Shown here piece after piece: positions 26,231 to 33,419 of a stretch of DNA of 64,000 nt (its first letter is position 1; each line of letters opens with the position of its first letter). The position numbers and the translations under genes were made by a program. Source of the DNA: Vibrio diazotrophicus (lineage in GTDB: Bacteria > Pseudomonadota > Gammaproteobacteria > Enterobacterales > Vibrionaceae); contig NZ_CP151842.1 of the NCBI RefSeq assembly GCF_038452265.1, positions 2,108,001 to 2,172,000 on the forward strand. The letters run 5' to 3'. The notes below the pieces were generated by a model. That model had not been told where the DNA came from. It made no database searches and saw only the letters and a list, made by a program, of their open reading frames with translations.

Positions 26231-27469
26231 TTAGGAACTTCGGATAAGCTCGGCCAAACTGGTTAAGCGGCGTTTCGAGTCCTTCACATAAGGATTATTG
26301 GTATCCCATGCGTAACCAGCCAATATTGAGCAAATCATCTGCTTGATTCTTGAGTTTGGATTTTCATAGTAGATAACATCTTGAAGTGTACCGTCATACC
26401 AACCTTCAACGTAGGTTCTAAAGGCATTCACACCAATCATCAGCGGTATTTCGTAGTCGTTTTGCCAATCAACACTTTCGCCTTTTATTTGGCGAACAAC
26501 GCACTCAGCAGCCAATTGTGCTGATTTCATTGCTATCGTAACACCCGATGAAAATACCGGGTCAAGAAACTCACCAGCATTCCCCAGCAGAGCATAGTGT
26601 TGAGTAGCCAAATGTTTAACGTTGGCGGAATAGCCTTTCAGCTCACCTGCTGCATTCGGAAACTCTGCATTCTCAAGTAGCAGTGCCAGATGTGGCTCTT
26701 CGCCAGCTAGTTGCTTTATCGCTTCGATTTTGTCTTCAGGATAACCTTCAAAAAACTCGGGTGTTGCAACCACACCAATGGAACAAACACCATTTGAGAA
26801 TGGAATGAGCCAATACCAAACATCAGCATGTTTAGGATGAACCGAAATAAGAATTTTATTTCTGTCATAGAGATGTTTATCTGCATCTATATGATCAATG
26901 GTGTGGGTAAAAATGGCTTTGCGTGCGGGTAGACAAGAAGGTTCTTCAAGATTTAAAAGTCTCGGCAACACTCGGCCGAACCCGCTGGCGTCTAACACGT
27001 AAGAGGTTTGAAGTTGATAACTATTTCCTAGCTCATCCTCTACCGTAAGCAGAGAATTCGACCCATAAAACTCTATGCTTTTCACTTCATGCTGGTAGCG
27101 AATTTCAACACCTTGGCTTTGAGCACTATCAGCGAGAACTTTATCGAAGCTTGCTCTTTGGACCTGAAAGGTAGTACCCGGCCCCGGCGTAAACTTATTG
27201 CAAAAGTCAAACTCGGTATAGACACCATTTTTCCTAAAAGCCGCACCGTTTTTAAACTGAAACCCTGCTTCTTCCACAGCCTGCAGCATACCAGCGGCCT
27301 GAACGGTCTCCATGCACGCTGGCAGTAGGCTCTCTCCTATGGAGAAACGAGGAAACTGCATTTTCTCTAGAACTAAAACATCGATACCTTGCTTGTTAAG
27401 CAAAGCTGCGGCCGTCGAACCTGACGGCCCCGCGCCAATAATAACGACTTGACGTTGCTGTATATCCAT
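26231..27469 (-). CDS. FAD-dependent oxidoreductase with flavin-halogenase signatures, aryl polyene cluster
   Basis: A 412-residue flavoprotein. The FAD-binding GxGxxG is GAGPSG at 12-17. FPRFSIGESLLP at 39-50 is the segment shared by carrier-protein/phenol-type flavin halogenases, and WYWLIP at 218-223 fits the halogenase motif WxWxIP exactly. Lys73 lies where such enzymes have their catalytic lysine, though this needs an alignment. It may chlorinate, brominate or hydroxylate the aryl head group. Many proteins with these motifs are annotated only as FAD-dependent oxidoreductases and some are not halogenases. Last gene of the three-gene leftward unit. Confidence 0.8.
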   Translation of the reverse strand: MDIQQRQVVIIGAGPSGSTAAALLNKQGIDVLVLEKMQFPRFSIGESLLPACMETVQAAGMLQAVEEAGFQFKNGAAFRKNGVYTEFDFCNKFTPGPGTTFQVQRASFDKVLADSAQSQGVEIRYQHEVKSIEFYGSNSLLTVEDELGNSYQLQTSYVLDASGFGRVLPRLLNLEEPSCLPARKAIFTHTIDHIDADKHLYDRNKILISVHPKHADVWYWLIPFSNGVCSIGVVATPEFFEGYPEDKIEAIKQLAGEEPHLALLLENAEFPNAAGELKGYSANVKHLATQHYALLGNAGEFLDPVFSSGVTIAMKSAQLAAECVVRQIKGESVDWQNDYEIPLMIGVNAFRTYVEGWYDGTLQDVIYYENPNSRIKQMICSILAGYAWDTNNPYVKDSKRRLTSLAELIRSS

Positions 27470-27494
27470 TACAATTATTCTCTGAATATTATTT

Positions 27495-28562
27495 TTACTT
27501 GGCTTTTAGTTCTAATAGCGTATGCCCCAGACCAATGTGGTCTGTACGCTCCACTACTTCTAAACCAGCCGCGTCAATGATCTCTAGGAAATCATCACTG
27601 CGATAAAAACGGCTGTTACCATTTGCCAGACAGGTAAAATAAAGCGAGGTGGCGTTCAAGCTATAAGAAGCCGCATCATATTTCTGGGCGTCCCAGAATA
27701 GCTCCAAAATATACACTTTTGAATCTGGTTTTAGCTGCTGTTTGACTCTTTGCAGAATACTTAGAATTTCCATTGGTGAGAAACAGTCTAAAAACTGGCT
27801 CATCCACCATACATCAGCCTGCTCTGGCAAAGCTTGGCTCTTATCCAACATGTTGGCGGGATAACCCTTTATACGCTTCGAAAAACCATTTTCTTCGGCA
27901 TTTTTCAGTGCCATTTCGAGCTGCTGAGGAAGGTCAACGATCGTTACTTCAACATCTTTGTCATAGTGACAGCATTGCATTGCCCATTTACCCGTGTTGC
28001 CACCAATATCAACCAGAGTTTTAGGCTTCGAAGCAAATACATGTTCAAGAAGAATAGGAAATGATCGATCTGAGTAAAAATGGTCGAACTGGAACCAGCT
28101 CTGTTTTGCTTTTTCTGGCAAACGAGAAAGCCCTTGGTAAATGGTTTCCCATTCGCCCAGCTCTTTAAGACCAGCGGGTTTACCTTCAGTAATCGACTCG
28201 GTTAAATGCATCATAGCGGCGTAACAAACATCCGCAGTGAAATCCATATTTGCTTGAGTCATTCCGTCATGAAGGATGAAATGCCCAAGATTCGCCAATA
28301 TGTAATTTGGCTTTTCCCACAACACAATGTGGGCGCTAATTGCCATATCAAGAAGGACTTTGACACCGTACTCAGATACACCCGTCGCTTTGGAAAGAGA
28401 TTCAGCGCTCGCGCCTTGCGAACCCGCTTTATCCAATTCCGTCAAAATACCTAAATCACGTAATGTACGTGCGGTTTGAAAAATAATCGGCGCAAAAGAT
28501 AACTTTTGCGCCTCAGTTTTCGCTTCTAGAGCGTTATAAGGGTCTTGTTTTTGTACAAACAC
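27495..28562 (-). CDS. SAM-dependent methyltransferase, aryl polyene cluster
   Basis: 355 aa. Residues about 15-105 form a winged-helix dimerisation domain like that of class I small-molecule O-methyltransferases. The SAM-binding motif I is LVDIGGNTGKWA near 175 and the acidic end of strand 2 is VTIVDLP. LELFWD and the C-terminal GLGHTLLELKAK fit the acetylserotonin-O-methyltransferase-like fold. Likely modifies the aryl head group, whose methylation varies between known aryl polyenes. Ring-carbon versus oxygen methylation cannot be decided. Lies 25 nt before the flavin-enzyme gene. Confidence 0.85.
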   Translation of the reverse strand: MFVQKQDPYNALEAKTEAQKLSFAPIIFQTARTLRDLGILTELDKAGSQGASAESLSKATGVSEYGVKVLLDMAISAHIVLWEKPNYILANLGHFILHDGMTQANMDFTADVCYAAMMHLTESITEGKPAGLKELGEWETIYQGLSRLPEKAKQSWFQFDHFYSDRSFPILLEHVFASKPKTLVDIGGNTGKWAMQCCHYDKDVEVTIVDLPQQLEMALKNAEENGFSKRIKGYPANMLDKSQALPEQADVWWMSQFLDCFSPMEILSILQRVKQQLKPDSKVYILELFWDAQKYDAASYSLNATSLYFTCLANGNSRFYRSDDFLEIIDAAGLEVVERTDHIGLGHTLLELKAK

Positions 28563-28590
28563 GAAAAAGCCTAATTATATTATTTTGAAA

Positions 28591-28980
28591 CTATTTTACT
28601 GACGCTCTAGCCAATTGTTTCTGAATATCAACGTTCAGATTATTAACCCAGCGATTGTAATTACGGTGAATATTACCGCCACCCGCTTTCAAATTCACAG
28701 AACCGACATAGATGATGGAATAATATTTTTCACTATAAGGAATACGAACTTCCGCGCTATGATCTCGAGACATAAGTTTGGCAGTTAATTCAGTTGGAGT
28801 GCTGTTTGAAATTATCCAACCTCTATTGGTTGCAGCAACAACAATGGCAGCTTTCACTTCGTCACTTTGAAGATTATAAGCAACAGGAGTATTCTCTACG
28901 TTCATGATTGGTTGAACTCGCCCGCAGCCTGCTAAAAGAACAACTAATAGAATCGAAATCGTGTATTTTATTGCTTTCAT
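28591..28980 (-). CDS. Small lipoprotein at the head of the leftward aryl polyene genes
   Basis: 129 aa with an N-terminal lipoprotein signal (MKAIKYTISILLVVLLAGCG; lipobox LAGC, Cys19). The mature part has a short alpha/beta pattern with TELTAKLMSRDHSAEVRIPYS and ends in a basic helix. Small lipoproteins of this kind recur at aryl polyene clusters. The role is unknown; help in placing the pigment in the outer membrane is a guess. Divergent from the biosynthetic operon with about 80 nt between starts. Confidence 0.75.
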   Translation of the reverse strand: MKAIKYTISILLVVLLAGCGRVQPIMNVENTPVAYNLQSDEVKAAIVVAATNRGWIISNSTPTELTAKLMSRDHSAEVRIPYSEKYYSIIYVGSVNLKAGGGNIHRNYNRWVNNLNVDIQKQLARASVK

Positions 28981-28998
28981 TGCATTTCCTTGCTTTGA

Positions 28999-29028
28999 TT
29001 GGGGAATATTAATAAACGAGCATAGTAT
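28999..29028 (+). promoter_or_regulatory. Possible promoter of the rightward aryl polyene operon
   Basis: A TTGGGG (28999-29004) and TAGTAT (29023-29028) with 18-nt spacing would place transcription start at about 29035. If correct, the ATG at 29032 cannot be used, supporting the start at 29059. The -35 match is poor, so an activator or another promoter is possible. Confidence 0.35.
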
Positions 29029-29058
29029 TTAATGTGCTCAACAACAAATCAATACGTT

Positions 29059-29784
29059 ATGTCAAATCAGTTGCATTTAATCTCATTTAATATCGATGCT
29101 TGGTCAGCAAACAGTCTGGGTATCAATGTCCTGCCAGATTGGCAGCAGTGGTCCCAAACTCATCAATGGCCAGAAGATGAAACCATCGAATCTGGTCTAA
29201 TCCCCCCAATGATGCGACGCCGCATGAGCCCGTTAAGTAAACTAGCGGTACAAACGGCTATCCATCTTCTGCAAGAAGAATCTATCGATTACTTGGTATT
29301 TTCAAGTCGTCATGGTGAACTACGTCGCAGTGCTGAAATAATTAAGAATATTCTTGCTGGTGAAGAAGCTTCTCCCATGAATTTTTCTCAGTCGGTACAC
29401 AACACAGCGGCAGGTTTATCAACCATTGCAACAAAACAAGCTATTCCAGTGACTTCTATAGCTGCTGGTGACAACACTTTTCACAGTGCATTAATCGAAG
29501 CTTGGATCTATCTCAAGCAATATCCCAACGCCAAGGTATTGCTGGTCGATTTTGATGAACCCCTACCTGACGATTATTCTGAATACGAAGATAAACAGTT
29601 CAAAGGATATGCATTGGGCTTGATTTTATCCGCTGGTAATACGTGGCAAGTTGCACAATGTGAAAAAATGGATACTATCAGCCCCCTACCTCAAGCGCTT
29701 AGCTTTTTGACACACTATTTATGCAAACAACCTCACTGGATAATTGAAGGTGAAAGAACTTCATGGGAATGGCAGCAAGAATGA
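29059..29784 (+). CDS. apeC: Beta-ketoacyl synthase-like chain-length factor (ApeC-type)
   Basis: 241 aa from MSNQLHLI, matching the short ketosynthase-like family of aryl polyene clusters, about half the length of a full ketosynthase. Where a ketosynthase has its nucleophilic cysteine (TACSSG) this protein has SIAAGDNTF at 133-141, with no cysteine, so it cannot condense by itself. In the characterised type II aryl polyene system such a subunit pairs with the active ketosynthase (ApeO, 40639) to set chain length. I prefer ATG 29059 over 29032 because of the probable transcription start. First gene of the operon; overlaps the next gene as ATGA. Confidence 0.85.
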   Translation: MSNQLHLISFNIDAWSANSLGINVLPDWQQWSQTHQWPEDETIESGLIPPMMRRRMSPLSKLAVQTAIHLLQEESIDYLVFSSRHGELRRSAEIIKNILAGEEASPMNFSQSVHNTAAGLSTIATKQAIPVTSIAAGDNTFHSALIEAWIYLKQYPNAKVLLVDFDEPLPDDYSEYEDKQFKGYALGLILSAGNTWQVAQCEKMDTISPLPQALSFLTHYLCKQPHWIIEGERTSWEWQQE

Positions 29785-30551
29785 ATGCTGTAAATAAATA
29801 TTGGCGAATTTTTGCTACTGGACTCTGTTTCGCAATTTTTGGTTTAGGCGGTTTAACACTCAGTTTTATCATTATTCCTTTAATTCGACTGACAACACCA
29901 AATACGATTCAGCGTGAATATCGAGTACAAAACGTCATTCGCATTACGTTTAATTTTTTCTGTCGCTTAATGAAGTTCACTGGAGCCATTGATTACCGAA
30001 TCGATGGGGCCGAGATCTTAGCCAACGATAAGAACTGTCTTGTTGTCGCTAACCATCCAAGCCTGATTGATTATGTATTAGTCGCTTCACAACTCAAGCA
30101 GTGTGACTGCTTAGTAAAAGCGGCCATTTGGTCAAATCCATTTATGAAGCATATTGTCAAAGCGGCGGGTTATATTCCAAACCAAACGCCGGATGATCTG
30201 CTCGATCTGTGTGAAGAGCGATTTGAACGTGAGAACGTTCTACTCGTTTTCCCAGAAGGAACCCGTACTACACCGGGGGTCGCGTCAAAACTTCAGCGTG
30301 GAGCGGCTCAAATAGCCATTCGCACACAAAGAGACTTGCGCATAATACATATTTCCGTTTCTCCTAGCTTTCTCACAAAAGAAAAAAAATGGTATCAAGT
30401 TCCGGATACCAAGCCTTTTTTCCATGTAGAAGTTAAGGATAAAGTTGAGGTAATGCCCTTTATAGAGCAAACTAACAACCCAACTTCAGCAGCAAGAAGG
30501 CTGAACAGCTATCTTGCTGAAGCTATTTTTCCATCTATCAATAATAAATAA
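29781..30551 (+). CDS. PlsC-type acyltransferase of the aryl polyene cluster (ApeD position)
   Basis: 256 aa from MNAVNKYW, chosen because ATG 29781 overlaps the previous stop as ATGA; a longer start at 29763 exists. One hydrophobic N-terminal helix (about 10-35) anchors it to the inner membrane. Acyltransferase motifs are clear: NHPSLID (HX4D) near 93-99 and VFPEGTRTTPG near 160. It probably transfers an acyl chain, possibly the finished polyene, onto a lipid carrier. Position between chain-length factor and first ACP matches apeD in described clusters. Confidence 0.88.
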   Translation: MNAVNKYWRIFATGLCFAIFGLGGLTLSFIIIPLIRLTTPNTIQREYRVQNVIRITFNFFCRLMKFTGAIDYRIDGAEILANDKNCLVVANHPSLIDYVLVASQLKQCDCLVKAAIWSNPFMKHIVKAAGYIPNQTPDDLLDLCEERFERENVLLVFPEGTRTTPGVASKLQRGAAQIAIRTQRDLRIIHISVSPSFLTKEKKWYQVPDTKPFFHVEVKDKVEVMPFIEQTNNPTSAARRLNSYLAEAIFPSINNK

Positions 30552-30561
30552 GTAGGTTCCC

Positions 30562-30822
30562 GTGGAAGTACTACACAAAGAAATTAAGCAGTTGATTATC
30601 GACGCATTAAACCTTGAAGACATCTCAATTGATGAAATTGAAACAGAGGCGCCATTATTCGGGGATGGGCTAGGACTAGACTCTATTGATGCTCTTGAGC
30701 TTGGCTTGGCAATTAAAAAGAAATATAACATCGTAATCGATGCTGATGATTCAAATACGCGCCAACATTTCGCATCTGTGGCTAACCTAGCAGCGTATAT
30801 TTCATCTCAAACTAGCAACTAA
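30562..30822 (+). CDS. apeE: Acyl carrier protein 1 (ApeE)
   Basis: 86 aa, GTG start with a nearby AGG. The phosphopantetheine attachment Ser is in GLGLDSIDALEL (DSI motif, about residue 40). Acidic four-helix ACP. In the studied aryl polyene pathway two ACPs carry starter and growing chain. It lies 10 nt after the acyltransferase gene and is followed by a second ACP. Confidence 0.9.
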   Translation: MEVLHKEIKQLIIDALNLEDISIDEIETEAPLFGDGLGLDSIDALELGLAIKKKYNIVIDADDSNTRQHFASVANLAAYISSQTSN

Positions 30823-30838
30823 TTTGTAGAAAACGATT

Positions 30839-31096
30839 ATGACAGATTTAAACAAGCAACAGGTTTTTGACCAAGTAAAAGATGCTCTGGTTGAACTTTT
30901 CGAAATCGATGAAGCAGACATTCAACCTGAGGCTCATCTATATCAAGATCTTGATTTAGATAGTATTGACGCTGTTGACCTCGTGGTTCACCTGCAAAAC
31001 GTGACTGGCAAAAAAATCAAGCCAGAAGAGTTTAAAATGGTACGTACTGTCGATGACGTGGTTGAATCAGTAGTAGAACTGCTTAAGGAAGCCTGA
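30839..31096 (+). CDS. apeF: Acyl carrier protein 2 (ApeF)
   Basis: 85 aa. The carrier Ser lies in DLDLDSIDAVDLV (about residue 41). Clearly different in sequence from the preceding ACP, suggesting divided labour, for example starter loading versus elongation. It starts 16 nt after apeE and overlaps the next gene by one base (TGATG). Confidence 0.9.
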   Translation: MTDLNKQQVFDQVKDALVELFEIDEADIQPEAHLYQDLDLDSIDAVDLVVHLQNVTGKKIKPEEFKMVRTVDDVVESVVELLKEA

Positions 31097-31653
31097 TGCG
31101 TCACTTGCTGACAGGTTTGTCTGCAATTGTTCTGCTCGCGTATCCATTTGCAATTTACTACGGCATAGATAAGTTCGGTCTGAGTATTTTAGGGGCAACG
31201 CTCGCTGTATTCTTTGTATTACGCATTTTCACAGCAAGTCGAACCAAACTTAAAGAATTCAAACAGTTAGCAATTATAAGTGGTCTTATCGGGATCACTT
31301 TAATTGTTTTGGGTATTCTATTCCGTAGTAAAGGCTGGCTGCTGTTTTATCCCGTCGCTGTCAATGCTTGCATGTTGATGGTTTTCGCAAGCAGTTTAAA
31401 GCAACCACAAACCATTATAGAAAGACTTGCCAGATTACAGGAGCCTGAACTCCCGCAAAGTGGTATTAATTACACGCGGAAGGTCACTCAAGTTTGGTGT
31501 CTGTTTTTCTTGTTCAACGGAATTACAGCGTTATATACCTGTTTCTTACCGATTGAAGTTTGGACCTTATATAACGGTCTGATTAGCTACCTCCTGATTG
31601 GTCTATTGTTTGCCATCGAGTGGGTGGTACGCCAATTTCTTCGCAAGGATTAG
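31096..31653 (+). CDS. COG4648-type membrane protein of the aryl polyene cluster (ApeG position)
   Basis: 185 aa, almost entirely hydrophobic, with five to six predicted membrane helices (the first MRHLLTGLSAIVLLAYPFAIYYG). Homologues are often wrongly labelled as DNA gyrase subunit B; nothing here resembles a gyrase. It is a constant member of aryl polyene clusters at this position. Role unproven; a part in handling the membrane-bound product is plausible. Overlaps the upstream ACP stop by one base and ends 7 nt before the ligase start. Confidence 0.82.
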   Translation: MRHLLTGLSAIVLLAYPFAIYYGIDKFGLSILGATLAVFFVLRIFTASRTKLKEFKQLAIISGLIGITLIVLGILFRSKGWLLFYPVAVNACMLMVFASSLKQPQTIIERLARLQEPELPQSGINYTRKVTQVWCLFFLFNGITALYTCFLPIEVWTLYNGLISYLLIGLLFAIEWVVRQFLRKD

Positions 31654-31660
31654 CCATTTA

Positions 31661-33025
31661 ATGACATATAGCGGTACTGCATTTAGTTCTCTCTCCCATC
31701 TGTTACTAGAAAAACGTGAAGATACCGTCGTAGCGTTTGGTTCTGAGGGTGATATTACATGGGCACAATTTGTCGCCAATGTGAGTCATTACACTCAATT
31801 ACTTCATCAAACACCGCAACAAAACGTCGCACTTTGTGCTCGCGATAGTTATTTGTTTACGGTCGGGTTGCTTGCACTATTCCATGCTGGGAAAACCATC
31901 ATTTTGCCGGGTAATTATCAACCGGAAGCTCTGGAAGAGCTGAGTTCACAGTTTGATCTATTATTGTGCGATGACGCTATAACACCATTACGCAATACCG
32001 AGACACAGCTTATCACTACAGGCCACAATAGTAGTCCGTTCGTTTTTGCTGCTCTTTCTCCAGAAAGCATTCGACTCATTTTGTTTACTTCTGGTTCAAG
32101 CGGCACACCAAAAGCCATTCATAAGACCCTAGATCAGCTCAGTGTTGAAGTTGAAATCTTACAATCACTGTGGGGAGAGCAGATCCCTCACAGCCGAATC
32201 GAAAGTACGGTTTCTCATCAACATATCTATGGTTTGTTATTCCGAGTTCTGTGGCCATTATGCGCAGGTAACCCATTCGCCCGACACAGTTTAGAGTTTC
32301 CCGAACAAATCACTCATCATGCTAATCAGGATACGGTTTTAGTCAGTAGCCCGGCACTGCTAAAACGCCTAACAGAAGAACACAAACCGACAAAGCTGAG
32401 ATGCATTTTTTCATCGGGTGGGCCGCTGCCTTTTGCCGCAGCAAACCATGCAGAGGAATTGTTTAGCTATAGGCCAATAGAAGTATTCGGCAGTACAGAA
32501 ACTGGTGGTATTGCTTATCGCCAGCAAATGACAGAACAAACCCCTTGGTCACTGTTTCCCAAAGTGGAAGCAGAGTTAAATCATGAGAATTGCTTACGAT
32601 TGCGTTCTGCACATATTGATCCAACAGGCTGGTACCAAACTGCTGATGAATGTGAGTTCGTATCTGAAAACCAGTTTGTTTTGAAAGGTCGCACGGATCG
32701 GATAATCAAAGTTGAAGAGAAGCGAGTGTCACTGGTAGAAGTAGAAAAACGCGTTGACCAGTTAGACTACGTTCAAGAGTGTGCTGTTATTCCGATGCAG
32801 CAGGCTGAGCGATTGATTTTAGCCACAGCAATAGTGCTGACTGAGAGTGGTAAAACAAAGCTTGCTGAACTTGGAAAGGGCAAGTTTTGGTTGCTGCTAC
32901 GCAATGAACTGAGACGTTGGCTTGAACCAATTGCTGTACCACGCAGTTTTAGAGTGGTAAAAGAGATCCCATTAAACAGTCAAGGTAAGCGCCAAGTCGC
33001 CGAGCTTGAAAAATTATTCCAATAA
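31661..33025 (+). CDS. apeH: AMP-dependent acyl/aryl ligase (ApeH)
   Basis: 454 aa from MTYSGTAF (ATG 31661), preferred to a start inside the upstream gene. Adenylate-forming family: LILFTSGSSGTPKAIHKT (P-loop, about 140-157), EVFGSTETGGIAYR (A5) and LKGRTDRIIKVEEKRVSLVEVE (A8-A10 region with hinge). In the characterised pathway this enzyme activates the aryl acid starter (4-hydroxybenzoate type) and loads it onto the ACP. Sits among the ACP and dehydratase genes. Confidence 0.88.
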   Translation: MTYSGTAFSSLSHLLLEKREDTVVAFGSEGDITWAQFVANVSHYTQLLHQTPQQNVALCARDSYLFTVGLLALFHAGKTIILPGNYQPEALEELSSQFDLLLCDDAITPLRNTETQLITTGHNSSPFVFAALSPESIRLILFTSGSSGTPKAIHKTLDQLSVEVEILQSLWGEQIPHSRIESTVSHQHIYGLLFRVLWPLCAGNPFARHSLEFPEQITHHANQDTVLVSSPALLKRLTEEHKPTKLRCIFSSGGPLPFAAANHAEELFSYRPIEVFGSTETGGIAYRQQMTEQTPWSLFPKVEAELNHENCLRLRSAHIDPTGWYQTADECEFVSENQFVLKGRTDRIIKVEEKRVSLVEVEKRVDQLDYVQECAVIPMQQAERLILATAIVLTESGKTKLAELGKGKFWLLLRNELRRWLEPIAVPRSFRVVKEIPLNSQGKRQVAELEKLFQ

Positions 33026-33047
33026 AAACGAAGAAAACGCCGATTAT

Positions 33048-33419
33048 ATGATGGCTAAAAGAAAACCAACGTTACTGGCTTACGAGCAAACAGAACACCA
33101 TGTGCTGCTGACTATTAAAGTAGACCAAGATATCGAAGATTTTAAGGGGCATTTCAATCACTTTCCCCTACTGCCCGGTGTCACTCAAATTGATTGGGCG
33201 ATCTTTTACGCGCGTCAATATTTAAACACGCCTATGCATTTTAAAGGCATGGAAGTGATTAAGTTCCAAGAACCCATCTTGCCCAATGCAGAAGTATCCC
33301 TGAGCTTAACTTGGGATGAGAGCAAACAAAAACTGGCGTTCAGTTACCAATCTCATAGAGATGGTGACGTGGTGACACATTCATCAGGCAAAATGAAACT
33401 GGGAGATGCCAGTGAGTAA
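33048..33419 (+). CDS. apeI: Hotdog-fold 3-hydroxyacyl-ACP dehydratase (ApeI)
   Basis: 123 aa from MMAKRKPT; a longer start at 33006 would overlap the ligase gene by 20 nt. The hotdog signature FKGHFNHFPLLPGVTQIDW parallels FabZ (catalytic His in the GHF segment). In the studied system ApeI works together with a second hotdog protein, ApeP. Dehydration after each ketoreduction creates the conjugated double bonds. No enoyl reductase gene is present in the cluster, as needed for a polyene. Confidence 0.87.
   Translation: MMAKRKPTLLAYEQTEHHVLLTIKVDQDIEDFKGHFNHFPLLPGVTQIDWAIFYARQYLNTPMHFKGMEVIKFQEPILPNAEVSLSLTWDESKQKLAFSYQSHRDGDVVTHSSGKMKLGDASE

Noticed and set aside
31096..31653. Label as DNA gyrase subunit B, as often seen for this family
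   Set aside because: The protein is 185 residues of membrane helices with no GHKL or toprim motif.
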